64,000 nt of DNA from an uncultured Eubacteriales bacterium (GTDB lineage: Bacteria; Bacillota; Clostridia; Christensenellales; Aristaeellaceae), in contig CADCJO010000003.1 in assembly GCA_902801765.1 (NCBI GenBank), positions 54,342 through 118,341 of the forward strand. Direction: 5' to 3'. Made by a program: the position numbers and the translations under genes. Each line of letters begins with the position of its first letter. The first letter of the stretch is position 1. The notes below the pieces were generated by a model, which searched no databases, was not told the origin of the DNA, and saw only the letters and a program-made list of their open reading frames with translations. Of the stretch, positions 1 through 8,919 are shown in pieces.

Positions 1-732
1 CTTGTTCGCGGCGTCCACCAGGCGGGTTTCGCCCTTGCCCACGCCGATGCCCATATGGGCCATGCCGCCGGATTCCATGATGGTCTTGACGTCGGCGAAG
101 TCTAGGTTGATCATGGCGGGCACGGCGATCAAATCGGAAATGCCCTGGATGCCCTGGCGCAGCACGTCGTCCGCGATGGAGAAGGCTTCCAGCATCGTGG
201 TGCCCTTGCTGACCACCTGCAAAAGCCGATCGTTGGGGATGACCACCAGGGTATCCACGCACTGCTTGAGGTCGTTGATGCCCATTTCAGCGTTCTTCAT
301 ACGCTGTTTGCCTTCAAAAGCGAAGGGCTTGGTCACCACAGCGATGGTGAGGCAGTTCATTTCCCGGGCGATTTCGGCCACCACAGGCGCAGCGCCGGTG
401 CCGGTGCCGCCGCCCATTCCGGCGGTAACGAACACCAGGTCGGCGCCCTTGAGCGCCTGGGCGATTTCCTCGCGGCTTTCCTCGGCGGCGCGGCGGCCCA
501 CCTCGGGCACGGCGCCCGCGCCCAGACCCTTGGTCAGCTTTTCGCCCAGCTGGATTTTCACATCGGCGTTGCTTAAAGACAGCGCCTGGCGGTCGGTGTT
601 CAGGGCGATAAACTGGACGCCCCGCAGGTTGGATTCCACCATGCGGTTCACGGCATTTGTACCGCCCCCACCGCAGCCCACGACTTTAATGGAGGCAAAG
701 GAAGGCTGTTCTACTTGTACTTCAAAAGGCAT
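1..732 (-). CDS. ftsZ: Cell division protein FtsZ, N-terminal part (runs off window)
   Basis: Tubulin-like GTPase that polymerises into the Z ring at midcell. The first 244 residues are present; the C-terminal half and the FtsA-binding tail lie beyond base 1. The protein opens [19 protein letters not shown], followed by the glycine-rich [13 protein letters not shown] nucleotide-binding stretch and the tubulin signature [10 protein letters not shown] near residue 108. The start at 732 follows a good ribosome site (AGGGGG about 8 nt upstream). It lies 42 nt after ftsA on the same strand and should be co-transcribed with it from the ftsA promoter. The identification is secure. Confidence 0.97.
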   Translation of the reverse strand, partial: MPFEVQVEQPSFASIKVVGCGGGGTNAVNRMVESNLRGVQFIALNTDRQALSLSNADVKIQLGEKLTKGLGAGAVPEVGRRAAEESREEIAQALKGADLVFVTAGMGGGTGTGAAPVVAEIAREMNCLTIAVVTKPFAFEGKQRMKNAEMGINDLKQCVDTLVVIPNDRLLQVVSKGTTMLEAFSIADDVLRQGIQGISDLIAVPAMINLDFADVKTIMESGGMAHMGIGVGKGETRLVDAANK

Positions 733-774
733 GATTTTGTCCCCCTAATAATGAATCGGTGATTGCGGCGTTTG

Positions 775-1950
775 TCAGCCGCCAAATAAGCTGCGGAAGA
801 AACCGCCGATCCCGCCGGATGCGCGGGCGGAAGCCGTGGTGTCAATCAATAGATCCAGCAGGCCCAAAGCGCTGGAGTAGGCGGGGCTGGACAGCTTGAC
901 CGCTTTACGCGGCAGCTCGCGCACGGTGCGCTCCAGCTTCGCGGCCAGGAATTCACGGCCGCCCCGGTTGATAGCCAGGCCGCCGCCCGTCAGATACACG
1001 GGCGACCACTGGCCCATCTTCACCCCGGAATCGGCGATGGCGTCGCGGACGGCTTCGCAGATTTCCTCAGCCCGGGGCTCCAGCACCTGCTCCACTTCTT
1101 CGCGGGAGAAGGTCTTGGGGTTGCCGGCGGTATCGGTGCCGTCGAAGGTGGCTTGTCCCGCGGACAGCCCGTAGACGTAGCTGCGCTTGATCTGCTCCGC
1201 CACGGGGAGGGACACCTCCAGGCCATAGGCCAGGTCGGCGGAAATATGACCGCCGCCGATGGGAATAATGGTCAGCGACGTAATCGCGTCGCCCTGAACG
1301 ACCATCACTTCCGTGTTCAGATACCCCACGTCCACCAGCACGGCGGCGCGGTCACGGTCCTCCTCGGGCACAAAGAGCATCGCCTCTCCAATGGGGGTGG
1401 AAAGGCAGCCCGCCACCGTGATGTCCAACGCACGGAAACGCTCCTGCACATCCTCCAGGAAAAACTGATCGGCAATCACAAAGGAGATCATGGCCCGCAG
1501 TTCATAACCGCGCACGCCCATGGGCTCCAGGGTCTTTTTGCCGTCATCCACAATGAACCACGCGGGGCTGCGATGGATGATGCTGCCGCGGATTTCGCCC
1601 AGTTGTTCGGCCGCCTTGTCGAACAGATCGCTCAGACTCTTTTCCGTCACGCGGGGATCTGCTCCCTGCAGTTCCACTTTTACTTCCACCGTGCGAACCT
1701 GGGAAAAGTCTCCCGGCACGCCCACAAAGATTTCCTTCACGCGGCTGTGGGCCTGTTCCTCGGCGTCGCGCACCGCTTCTTCAATAGCGGCGTTGAGCTG
1801 ATCCGGCGCGTTCCAGCGTCTGTCCATAAAGCCATCGTATGGCACGGTGCCCGCGCCGATAATATCACAGCGCTGCTGGCCGCTGGTTTCCGCGATCAGC
1901 GCCACAATCTTGCTGGTTCCGAAATCCATTGTGGCAACTGTGTTTTTCAT
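775..1950 (-). CDS. ftsA: Cell division protein FtsA
   Basis: Actin-fold ATPase that tethers FtsZ filaments to the membrane and recruits late division proteins. The 391-residue protein is somewhat shorter than the Bacillus protein of about 440. It opens with the phosphate-1 loop MDFGTSKIVALIAE, has an internal DVGYLNTEV phosphate-2-like motif, and the late YLTGGGLAINRG adenosine motif. The C-terminus GGFFRSLFGG is short, hydrophobic and basic, as expected of the amphipathic membrane-targeting helix. A consensus-like promoter and a terminator-like hairpin lie upstream, so this gene probably starts the ftsA-ftsZ transcript. Confidence 0.95.
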   Translation of the reverse strand: MKNTVATMDFGTSKIVALIAETSGQQRCDIIGAGTVPYDGFMDRRWNAPDQLNAAIEEAVRDAEEQAHSRVKEIFVGVPGDFSQVRTVEVKVELQGADPRVTEKSLSDLFDKAAEQLGEIRGSIIHRSPAWFIVDDGKKTLEPMGVRGYELRAMISFVIADQFFLEDVQERFRALDITVAGCLSTPIGEAMLFVPEEDRDRAAVLVDVGYLNTEVMVVQGDAITSLTIIPIGGGHISADLAYGLEVSLPVAEQIKRSYVYGLSAGQATFDGTDTAGNPKTFSREEVEQVLEPRAEEICEAVRDAIADSGVKMGQWSPVYLTGGGLAINRGGREFLAAKLERTVRELPRKAVKLSSPAYSSALGLLDLLIDTTASARASGGIGGFFRSLFGG

Positions 1951-1996
1951 TCATCCATCATCCCCTGTTCATACTTCCGGCAAAGATTCCCCTGAC

Positions 1997-2035
1997 CGGA
2001 AAAAGCCGAAGATATAAAAGCGCCTACTTCGGTCA
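1997..2035 (-). promoter_or_regulatory. Terminator-like hairpin in the ftsA leader
   Basis: Read on the minus strand, CCGAAG and CTTCGG pair around a loop of about 15 nt and are followed by CTTTTT. This lies between the ftsA promoter (2040-2068) and the ftsA start (1950), so it could act as an attenuator of the division operon. The stem is only six base pairs, so function is uncertain. Confidence 0.4.
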
Positions 2036-2039
2036 CTTT

Positions 2040-2068
2040 ATTGTAACCGTTTTGTGATTATTTGGCAA
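2040..2068 (-). promoter_or_regulatory. Sigma-A-type promoter of ftsA-ftsZ
   Basis: Minus strand: -35 TTGCCA (2063-2068), 17-bp spacer, -10 TACAAT (2040-2045). The transcript would begin about 80 nt upstream of ftsA. The gap 1951-2229 holds this promoter, the leader hairpin and AT-rich sequence; I see no gene in it. Confidence 0.7.
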
Positions 2069-2229
2069 GTGCTAAAACTTAAAAAGCAGGGGAATTTTTA
2101 AAAAATTTTCAATTTAGGCAAAGTTTCCAGTTTTTGGGGACCATTGATTCGTTATCCGCTGTTCTTTATCGGCTGTCATCCTTATTGGTTTTCAATCGAA
2201 AAACAAAAAGCTATCATGTTCACCCACTC

Positions 2230-3030
2230 TCACGGCGACAGCGGCGAATAGATCACTTCGCCGGGGATATTGGCCTCCATCATCCCGCCATGATAACCCT
2301 CACTTCGCAAATATGCGGTCACGGCGCGCACGGTACCGATCTTGGCACGCAGATTTTCGGCGTTTCCCAGATGCGCGGTATACTGATCGACCGTGATCAG
2401 ATATAGGTTTTCCGGGTCAGCAAGGTTCAATTCAGAGATTTCGTCCGTGATGCCCTGCAAAATCACTTCCCGCACCAGCGCTTTGAACGCTTCCGTCTGT
2501 ACGACGGTGCCGGCCTGCATGATCTGTCCGACGCGCATATCCTTGGGTTTGAGGCCCGTGATGTACATCAGGCCGTCATAAGCGTCTTCCTTCCCTACCG
2601 CAAAGTTTTCCAGCACCATGCCTTCCTCGTCCAGCACAAATTCCGTGCCCATATCCTGCACCCGGGCGATGGGGGTTCGTTCATGCACATAAAGGGTCAC
2701 GCGGTTGGGAAACTGCTTTTCCATCCGTTCAAACACCAGGTAATGGCTGGCGCTCATGTTGCGCCTGATGGTCTGCTCGTTTACGGTGAAATAGCTGGTA
2801 GGGCGATCCAGCCCCGCCGCGGTGACGACCTGCTCCCACGTAAACCGCTCGTTGCCGACCACAGCAACGGGCTGAATTTTCAGCATGGTTTCGTTCAGAA
2901 TGACCAGAATAGCAAAAATCAGCACCACCATCGCCAGCATGGTCATCACGCCGGTGCGCGCTGGGGCTTTGGGAGGCGTCTGCGGCGGCGGGGCCATGAA
3001 GCCGCTGTTACCGGGATACTGCTGGGACAT
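2230..3030 (-). CDS. ftsQ: Cell division protein FtsQ/DivIB
   Basis: Bitopic membrane protein of the divisome (FtsQ-FtsB-FtsL subcomplex). The 266 residues show a proline-rich cytoplasmic tail (about 1-28), one membrane segment (about 29-47, VMTMLAMVVLIFAILVI), then a POTRA domain opening with IQPVAVVGNERFTWEQVV and a FtsQ/DivIB domain with the FPNRVTLYVHERTPIA segment. The start is set by AAAGGAGGT seven bases upstream. It follows murA in the order usual for Firmicutes division-wall clusters, separated by a heptamer-array locus. Confidence 0.9.
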   Translation of the reverse strand: MSQQYPGNSGFMAPPPQTPPKAPARTGVMTMLAMVVLIFAILVILNETMLKIQPVAVVGNERFTWEQVVTAAGLDRPTSYFTVNEQTIRRNMSASHYLVFERMEKQFPNRVTLYVHERTPIARVQDMGTEFVLDEEGMVLENFAVGKEDAYDGLMYITGLKPKDMRVGQIMQAGTVVQTEAFKALVREVILQGITDEISELNLADPENLYLITVDQYTAHLGNAENLRAKIGTVRAVTAYLRSEGYHGGMMEANIPGEVIYSPLSP

Positions 3031-3043
3031 GGAAACCTCCTTT

Positions 3044-3160
3044 GGTTAGGCAGAAGGTTGGAAGTGGGAGGTTTATCATGATGCCGATTCGCTCAAAGCA
3101 AACGTGACAGATAAGCGAAAGCTATCTAAACCTCCAACCTCTTGCCTCCTACTTCCTCAC
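3044..3160. repeat. Heptamer inverted array, locus A (murA/ftsQ)
   Basis: Left arm 3044-3075 is built of 7-bp units such as GGTTAGG, TTGGAAG and TGGGAGG. Right arm 3127-3160 is the reverse-complement type (TCCAACC, TCTTGCC, TCCTACT). The arms pair imperfectly around an unrelated core of about 50 bp. The right arm contains the last codons and stop codon of murA, and the left arm abuts the ribosome site of ftsQ. Confidence 0.75.
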
Positions 3161-4414
3161 TCTTTCAATCTTCGCGCCAAATGTCTGGAGCGTCCGCTCC
3201 AGCCGTTCATAGCCGCGGTCGATCAGCTCCGCGTGCTCCACGGTACTTTCGCCCTTCGCGGCCAGCGCAGCCAGCACCAGCGCTGCCCCGCCCCGCAGAT
3301 CACGGGCGGAAACGGTCATGCCGCTGAGGCGCGGCACGCCGGTCACCACCGCCATGCGCCCGTTCACCCGGATGTCCGCGCCCATGCGGCACAGGTCGGT
3401 CACATGGCTGAGGCGGTTTTCAAACACATTTTCCACGATCACCGAGGTGCCCTCCGCCACGCAGGCGGCGGCCAGCATCTGGGCCTGCATGTCGGTGGGG
3501 AAACCGGGGTGGGGATTTGTCTGCAATTGGGAAAAGGCCCGCAGGCGTTCCGGCGCGGCGAGCGCGACCGCGTCCTTTTCTTCCGTGATGCGGCAGCCCA
3601 TTTCCTTGAGCTTATCGCACACGGGAATCACATCCCAGGGCCGGGCGTTGGTGAGGCGGATTTCGCCCCCGGTCATCGCCGCCGCGCACAGCAGCGTGCC
3701 CGCGGCGATGCGGTCGGGAATGGGGGTATAGCAAACGCCGCGCAGCGACTTCACGCCCTCGATCTCAATCAGTTGGGTGCCCGCGCCGCGGATGCTGCCG
3801 CCCATGGCGTTGATGAAATCCTGCAAATCGGCGATTTCCGGCTCCCGGGCGGCGTTATGGACGATGGTGGTTCCCGGCAGCAGCGCTGCCGCCATCATCA
3901 CGTTTTCCGTCGCGCCGACGCTGGGATAATCAAAGTACACGTCCCCGGCGCGCATGTTCCTGCCGTCGCAGTAGATCACGCCGCCGTCCTCCACGATGCT
4001 CACGCCCAGCGCCCGCAGACCCTTCAAATGCAGGTCAATGGGCCGGATGCCGATTTCGCACCCGCCGGGATAGGTGACCGTGGCGCGGCGCAGCTTGCCC
4101 AGGATCGGCCCCAATAAAAAAATGGAGGAGCGAATCTGCTTGGACAGTTCGTCCGGCATCTCCCAGTGGTGCAGGTTGGCGGCGTCGATGCGCATCTCCC
4201 CCGCGTTCCATTGGCATTCGCAGCCCAGCTTGCCCAGGATCTCCGCCATCGCGTGGGCATCCCGGATATCCGGGCAATCCCGGATCACTGTTTCCCCTTC
4301 CGGCAGAATCGCCGCCGCCAGGATGGGCAGCACCGCGTTCTTCGCGCCCTGCACCCGCGCTTCGCCCCGTAACCTTTCGCCGCCGATCACCCGAAATCCT
4401 TCCATGGCATCCAC
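3149..4414 (-). CDS. murA: UDP-N-acetylglucosamine 1-carboxyvinyltransferase
   Basis: Catalyses the first committed step of peptidoglycan synthesis, transfer of enolpyruvyl from PEP to UDP-GlcNAc in the cytoplasm; this enzyme is the fosfomycin target. The length of 421 residues is typical. The N-terminal VQGAKNAVLPILAA motif holds the substrate-binding Lys-Asn pair. The catalytic cysteine sits in PGGCEIGIRP, so the enzyme is the fosfomycin-sensitive Cys type. Repeated inside-out alpha/beta units follow. The second Met (4405) could also be the start. The final codons (VRK-stop) lie inside heptamer array A. Confidence 0.97.
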   Translation of the reverse strand: MDAMEGFRVIGGERLRGEARVQGAKNAVLPILAAAILPEGETVIRDCPDIRDAHAMAEILGKLGCECQWNAGEMRIDAANLHHWEMPDELSKQIRSSIFLLGPILGKLRRATVTYPGGCEIGIRPIDLHLKGLRALGVSIVEDGGVIYCDGRNMRAGDVYFDYPSVGATENVMMAAALLPGTTIVHNAAREPEIADLQDFINAMGGSIRGAGTQLIEIEGVKSLRGVCYTPIPDRIAAGTLLCAAAMTGGEIRLTNARPWDVIPVCDKLKEMGCRITEEKDAVALAAPERLRAFSQLQTNPHPGFPTDMQAQMLAAACVAEGTSVIVENVFENRLSHVTDLCRMGADIRVNGRMAVVTGVPRLSGMTVSARDLRGGAALVLAALAAKGESTVEHAELIDRGYERLERTLQTFGAKIERVRK

Positions 4415-4469
4415 CTTCTTTCTTCTTTCAGGCTATGCCGGAAGAGAAATAAGGTGAGTGGCCAAGAGA

Positions 4470-4583
4470 TGAGTGTGGAAAGTGAAGAGTGGAGAGTGGA
4501 GAGTAGAGAGAAGAGTAAAAAGACAGCCATATTGATAATCTGTATAAATCTTAACTCTTCACTCTTCACTCTCCGCACTCACT
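4470..4583. repeat. Heptamer inverted array, locus B (ABC exporter/murA)
   Basis: Left arm 4470-4515 consists of 7-bp units AGTGTGG, AAAGTGA, AGAGTGG, AGAGTGG, AGAGTAG. Right arm 4551-4583 is the inverse (TAACTCT, TCACTCT, TCACTCT, CCGCACT). The core between them is about 35 bp and AT-rich. The whole locus fills the gap between the exporter stop and the murA start. Confidence 0.8.
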
Positions 4584-6350
4584 TTACGCGCTCTTTCCGC
4601 TGTACATGCTGTACAGCGAATGATACAGCCCGCCTTTCTCCATCAGCTCTTTATGGGTGCCGGTTTCCTCGATGCCCTTTTCGGTGAGCACCCAGATCAC
4701 GTCCGCGTTGCGAATGGTGGTGAGGCGGTGGGCGATGGTAAACGTCGTGCGGCCCTTGGCCAATTCCTCCAGGGACTTCTGCACCAGCAGTTCGCTTTCG
4801 TTGTCCAAGGCGCTGGTGGCCTCGTCCAGGATCAGGATGGGCGGATTCTTCAGGAACACCCGGGCAATGGACAGGCGTTGCTTCTGGCCGCCGCTGAGCT
4901 TCACGCCCCGTTCGCCGATATAGGTGTCATAGCCGTTGGGCAGGCGGCAGATGAATTCGTGAGCCCCCGCCCGCTTGGCGGCCAGGATGATTTCGTCTTC
5001 CGTCGCGCCGGGCTTGCCATAGGAGATGTTGTCCCGCACGGTGCCGGAGAAAAGGTACACCTCCTGCTGCACCATGCCGATGGAATTGCGAAGCGACGAC
5101 AGCGTGATGCCCTGAATGTCCTTCCCGTCGATGGTGATGCGGCCGCTGGTCACGTCGTAAAACCGGGGGATCAGGTTGCAAAGCGTGGTCTTGCCCGCGC
5201 CGCTGGGCCCGACCAGCGCCACGTTTTCGCCCGCATGAACAGTCATGTCCAGCCCGGCCAGCACTTCGTGCTCCTTGTCGTCGGCGTAGTGGAAGCCCAC
5301 CTTTTCAAATCTGACTTCGCCCTTTACCTCGCCCAGGGGCTTGGCGCCGGGATTGTCCTTGATTTCCACCGGCGCATCCATGATTTCGCAGAAGCGCTCG
5401 ATGCCGGTCATGCCGCGCTCGAACTGCTCGGAGAAGTCCACGATGCGGCGGATGGAGGTGAGCAACGTGGAAATATACAGCAGGAACGCGATGTAATCGC
5501 CCACGGTGATTTTGCCGTCCTTTAAGAACAGCGCGCCGGCCACCACCACCATAATGTACATGGTGCCCTCGAACATGCGGGTCACGGTGTTGAACCCCGC
5601 CATGTAGCGATACTGGTTGCGCTTGAAGCCGAAGAACTTTTCGTTGCCGTGGTCGAACTTATCGATTTCCAAATCCTCGTTAGCGAAGGATTTCACCACC
5701 CGGATACCCAGCAGGCTGTCCTCCACCTGCGCGTTGATTTCGCCCACCTGATGCCGGGCATCCTTAAACGCCACGCGCATTTTCTGGCGGAAGTAGCGCG
5801 TGCCGATCAGCATGAAGGGCAGCAGAAGGAAAATCATCAGGGTGAGCCACACGTTGGTGCGGCACAGGATGATAAAGGAGGCTGTAATCTTCACCCCGGC
5901 GATCAGGAATTCTTCCGGACAATGGTGGGAAAACTCCGTCACGTCAAACAGGTCGCTGGTGATGCGGGCCATGATCTGACCCACCTTGGTTTCGTTGTAA
6001 TAGGAAAAGGACAGCTGCTGCAAATGGTTGAACAAATCGCTGCGCATGTCCGTTTCCAGCTTGGCCCCCGTCACGTGGCCCCAGTATTGCATGAAGTGGT
6101 TGGCGGCGGTGTCGATGATCCGCAGCAGCAAATACACCCCGCCCAGCGTCAGCACCCAGGAGGTGGTGATCCGGGTGTAGTCCTCCACCGCCTGGTTGGT
6201 GATCATCTTCACGATCTGGGGGAAGATGATTTCGCACCCCGTGGTCATGAGCGCGCAGAATAAGTCCAGCGCGATTTCTTTTTTATACTTGCCGTAGTAG
6301 GGCAGAAAGCGCTTCAAGAGGTGGCGAAGCGGCATGCGGGCTTGGGACAT
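4584..6350 (-). CDS. ABC exporter, fused permease and ATPase (MsbA/LmrA type)
   Basis: Half-transporter expected to homodimerise in the cytoplasmic membrane and export lipids, drugs or peptides; the substrate is not deducible. It has 588 residues, usual for the class. About 310 residues of six-helix membrane domain come first, then a nucleotide-binding domain with Walker A GPSGAGKTT (about residue 375), signature LSGGQKQR, Walker B ILILDEATSALD and the H-loop IAHRLTT. It has no close partner gene: downstream lies heptamer locus B, upstream a GIY-YIG element. Confidence 0.93.
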   Translation of the reverse strand: MSQARMPLRHLLKRFLPYYGKYKKEIALDLFCALMTTGCEIIFPQIVKMITNQAVEDYTRITTSWVLTLGGVYLLLRIIDTAANHFMQYWGHVTGAKLETDMRSDLFNHLQQLSFSYYNETKVGQIMARITSDLFDVTEFSHHCPEEFLIAGVKITASFIILCRTNVWLTLMIFLLLPFMLIGTRYFRQKMRVAFKDARHQVGEINAQVEDSLLGIRVVKSFANEDLEIDKFDHGNEKFFGFKRNQYRYMAGFNTVTRMFEGTMYIMVVVAGALFLKDGKITVGDYIAFLLYISTLLTSIRRIVDFSEQFERGMTGIERFCEIMDAPVEIKDNPGAKPLGEVKGEVRFEKVGFHYADDKEHEVLAGLDMTVHAGENVALVGPSGAGKTTLCNLIPRFYDVTSGRITIDGKDIQGITLSSLRNSIGMVQQEVYLFSGTVRDNISYGKPGATEDEIILAAKRAGAHEFICRLPNGYDTYIGERGVKLSGGQKQRLSIARVFLKNPPILILDEATSALDNESELLVQKSLEELAKGRTTFTIAHRLTTIRNADVIWVLTEKGIEETGTHKELMEKGGLYHSLYSMYSGKSA

Positions 6351-6470
6351 AGGGCCTCCTTTAGGATGTCGGGCGATAGGGGGAGGAGCTTTTTAGAATA
6401 AAGCATTCAATTGCTTCGTTTCATTCAAGTAACAAAACCGGTCAAGTCACTTCTTGTTTCGTTCCTCTGC

Positions 6471-6924
6471 TGTCATCCCGAGCGAAGTGGAGCCAGAGGC
6501 GACACGAAGTCGAGGGACCTGAGAGCAACAATCCCAGCGCTGTTACATCATATTCAACAGCAGAATTTCCTTCCATTTCGGATTAACTGTTTCAACCAGT
6601 CCATTCTTTTTCGTCCTTGACCATTTCTTTAACTGCTTTTCCCGTTCAAGAGCAGCGCGGACATCTTCAAACTGTTCAAAGTACACCAGCTTGTGCGCGC
6701 GGTATTGCTTTGTAAATCCTTCGATCACACCGCTTTTATGCTCGTACACTCTCCGTACAAGATCGTTCGTAACCCCGATGTACATTGCGTTTCCGTTGTA
6801 GCTGGTAAGAATATAAACGAAAATGTGGTAATCCCGCATCGTTATATCCTTTCACTGATGCAAATAGCTGCTCTCAGGTCCCTCGACTCCGTTTCGCTCT
6901 TGCTCCACTTCGCTCGGGATGACA
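6471..6924 (-). mobile_element. 454-bp inverted-repeat element with GIY-YIG gene, copy 1
   Basis: The outermost 23 bp (6471-6493 and 6902-6924) are perfect inverted repeats reading TGTCATCCCGAGCGAAG inward. A second inner inverted block (6508-6527 with 6869-6888, containing GTCGAGGGACCTGAGAG) is also exact. A single GIY-YIG gene fills the middle. A second element of exactly the same length lies at 8920-9373. Similarity to that copy continues about 80 bp past the right end, so the duplicated unit may be larger. No clear target-site duplication is visible. Confidence 0.65.
6543..6839 (-). CDS. GIY-YIG nuclease-domain protein (UPF0213/YhbQ-like), copy 1
   Basis: Small 98-residue protein consisting almost only of the GIY-YIG nuclease fold. 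It has FVYILTSYNGNAMYIG, where the usual GIY and YIG appear as VYI and YIG, then TNDLVRRVYEHKSG with the catalytic-type Arg, and YFEQFEDVRAALEREKQLKKW, which carries the conserved Glu. AAAGGA eight bases upstream sets the start. It differs from the copy at 8992-9288 at 11 of 98 residues. Solitary genes of this family are common in Firmicutes and Bacteroidetes and have no proven role. Its place between terminal inverted repeats suggests it is the passenger or mobility gene of the element. Confidence 0.85.
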   Translation of the reverse strand: MRDYHIFVYILTSYNGNAMYIGVTNDLVRRVYEHKSGVIEGFTKQYRAHKLVYFEQFEDVRAALEREKQLKKWSRTKKNGLVETVNPKWKEILLLNMM

Positions 6925-6978
6925 AAGTTCGTTGAACGACAAAATGTTTGTCTGCCTGCTTCAAAGCACACAGTATAT

Positions 6979-7009
6979 TAAACTGTACTCTGCACTTTGT
7001 ACTCTTTTA
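6979..7009. repeat. Single heptamer arm, locus M (downstream of tsaD)
   Basis: Units ACTGTAC, TCTGCAC, TTTGTAC of the same type as the right arm of locus J. No matching left arm is visible. It sits at the same offset from GIY-YIG copy 1 as locus N does from copy 2, so it was probably duplicated with the element. Confidence 0.55.
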
Positions 7010-8062
7010 TAACCTCAGCGCCGGTTTCGCGTTCAAATCCAAATCCGCGATCTCTCCGCGTATCAAATGATAATACGCCGCCGAACCGATCATGGCGGCG
7101 TTATCGCCGCAGAGTTTCAGCATCGGCATATACAGCTCAATCCCGCGTTTTTTGCAGGCGGCTTCCATTTCCCGTCGCAGCAGGCTGTTGGCCGACACAC
7201 CGCCTGCCAGCGCCATCTTTTTTAGATTCAGTTCCTCGGCGGCCAGCATGGCTTTGTCCACCAGGAAGCTGACCACCGCGGCGCGGAAGGATGCGGCCAA
7301 GTCGGCGTCGTTGAGCGTTTCGCCCTTCTGCCGGGCGTTGTGGATGGCGTTGATGAAGGCGGTTTTTAAGCCGGAGAAGGAATAGTCGTACCGCCCTTCG
7401 GTCTTGGGCCGGGGCAGTTTCAGGGCGTGGGGATCGCCGGTTTCGGCCAGCTTGTCCAGCAGCGGCCCGCCGGGATAGGGGATGTTCAGCACCCGGGCGG
7501 CTTTGTCAAAGGCTTCGCCCGCGGCGTCGTCCTGGGTCTGGCCGATGATGCGGAACACGCCGTAGTCCTCCACGGAAAAGAGGTGGCTGTGCCCGCCGCT
7601 GACCACCAGGCAGGCGAAGGGCGGCTTCAAATCCGGGTGGGTGAGGAAGTTGGCACAGATGTGGCCCTCAATGTGGTTCACCGGCACCAGGGGCTTGCCC
7701 GTGGCATAGGCCAGCGCCTTGGCGCAGGAAACGCCGATCAGCAGCGCGCCTACAAGCCCGGGGCCGTAGGTGATGCCGATGGCGTCCACGTCCTGAAGCG
7801 TCATTCCCGCGTCCTTCAGCGCTTGATCCACCATGAGATCGACCTTCTCCACGTGGGCGCGGCTGGCAATTTCCGGCACCACGCCGCCGTACAGGGCGTG
7901 CAGGTCGATCTGGGTATAGACCGCGTTGGAGAGGATTTTCCGCCCGTCCTCGATCACCGCCGCGGCAGTTTCGTCACAACTGGATTCGATGGCTAAAATG
8001 CGTAGGTGATCTTTATTTTTCAGGGCGGGCAATTGCTGACGGCAGGATTCAAAGTAGGTCAT
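7007..8062 (-). CDS. tsaD: tRNA N6-adenosine threonylcarbamoyltransferase
   Basis: With TsaB and TsaE it transfers the threonylcarbamoyl group to A37 of ANN-decoding tRNAs (t6A). The opening ILAIESSCDETAAAVI is diagnostic. The metal-binding HIEGH motif (HxxxH) sits mid-protein, followed by CLVVSGGHSHL and GGVSANSLLR. About 351 residues, typical. The start is ambiguous: the first ATG (8071) is almost touching AAAGGG, and the Met three codons later (8062) has better spacing, so 8062 is used. The partners tsaB and tsaE are not in the window. Confidence 0.95.
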   Translation of the reverse strand: MTYFESCRQQLPALKNKDHLRILAIESSCDETAAAVIEDGRKILSNAVYTQIDLHALYGGVVPEIASRAHVEKVDLMVDQALKDAGMTLQDVDAIGITYGPGLVGALLIGVSCAKALAYATGKPLVPVNHIEGHICANFLTHPDLKPPFACLVVSGGHSHLFSVEDYGVFRIIGQTQDDAAGEAFDKAARVLNIPYPGGPLLDKLAETGDPHALKLPRPKTEGRYDYSFSGLKTAFINAIHNARQKGETLNDADLAASFRAAVVSFLVDKAMLAAEELNLKKMALAGGVSANSLLRREMEAACKKRGIELYMPMLKLCGDNAAMIGSAAYYHLIRGEIADLDLNAKPALRL

Positions 8063-8082
8063 CAAGTTCATTCCCTTTTATC

Positions 8083-8174
8083 AGTTCTAAGTTCCAAGTT
8101 CCATGTTCTAAGCAAAATCGTGTTTCCAATTTGTCTGCTGATTAGCTTAGGACTTGAAACTTAGAACTTGGAGC
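8083..8174. repeat. Heptamer inverted array, locus C (DUF1461/tsaD)
   Basis: Left arm 8083-8112 is AGTTCTA, AGTTCCA, AGTTCCA, TGTTCTA. Right arm 8146-8174 is TAGGACT, TGAAACT, TAGAACT, TGGAGCT. The core is about 33 bp. The right arm encodes the final residues and the stop codon of the DUF1461 protein. Confidence 0.8.
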
Positions 8175-8853
8175 TTTTCTTTATTCTCGAGGTTGCCACG
8201 ATCACCAGCGCCATCATGATGAGCACCGGCAGCATGGATTTGAGGATTTCCACCACGTACCAGGTGAAGAACGGCAGGGGCATGAGGGCCAGGAGCACGT
8301 CGGTGTTGGGGTTCAGCAACCACAGGTCGTTGGCAAAGGCGACCTTGTGGAACGTGACGAACAGGCCGTCGAAGTTCACGATGCCCCACACCGCCAGCGC
8401 CGAGGCAAACAAAAGCAAAAACAGCGCGGAGTGGGAAAAGCCGCGCACCGCATCCATCAGCATCCGGGGCTGCTCCTGCTTTTGCAGGAAATACAGCAGC
8501 GAAAGTGCCGCAATCACCAGCCCGCCGCCCGCGTACCGGGCCGCTTTCAGGAACCCCACGATGCCCCGGACGTCGGAAAGGTGGGCGTTTTCCTTATCGG
8601 AAAAGGCGTTGACCCATTCACCGGTTTCGGGGTCTTTAATCTGCGTCACCGGCGTTTTCCCGTCCAGGTATTGGCACAGGCCGTGGGCATAGTCTCCGTA
8701 CCGAGACGTGGGCGCGCCCAGATGCGCCGTCTGGGAAAATTGCAGAAAGCCCTGCTTCATCAGGGCTTCATTGGTCACCGCCGTCGCCGCGATGGAGCAG
8801 AGCATCGAGAGCCAGGCAGTAAGGCCGATCAGGAAGTAAAAAATTCGTTTCAT
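8161..8853 (-). CDS. DUF1461 (TIGR01906-type) integral membrane protein
   Basis: Polytopic membrane protein of unknown function. In 230 residues it has an N-terminal signal-anchor (about 5-27), a long extracytoplasmic loop, two closely spaced helices (about 108-125 and 137-157), then the family hallmark FVTFHKVAFANDLWLLNPNTD and a final hydrophobic segment before RIKKSSKF. Proteins of this family are widespread in Firmicutes without assigned role. The last residues (SSKF-stop) are read from heptamer locus C, so the C-terminus may have been altered by the repeat. Confidence 0.8.
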   Translation of the reverse strand: MKRIFYFLIGLTAWLSMLCSIAATAVTNEALMKQGFLQFSQTAHLGAPTSRYGDYAHGLCQYLDGKTPVTQIKDPETGEWVNAFSDKENAHLSDVRGIVGFLKAARYAGGGLVIAALSLLYFLQKQEQPRMLMDAVRGFSHSALFLLLFASALAVWGIVNFDGLFVTFHKVAFANDLWLLNPNTDVLLALMPLPFFTWYVVEILKSMLPVLIMMALVIVATSRIKKSSKF

Positions 8854-8919
8854 AGTTTTTATTTTAGGGTTTGGGGAATAGATACAGCTTTGTCATCTTG
8901 AACGAAGGAGCCCCTCCGC

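Noticed and set aside
6471-6924. Group I intron with a homing GIY-YIG endonuclease
   Set aside because: The element lies between genes, not within one, and shows no intron core; the simple inverted repeats fit a different element.
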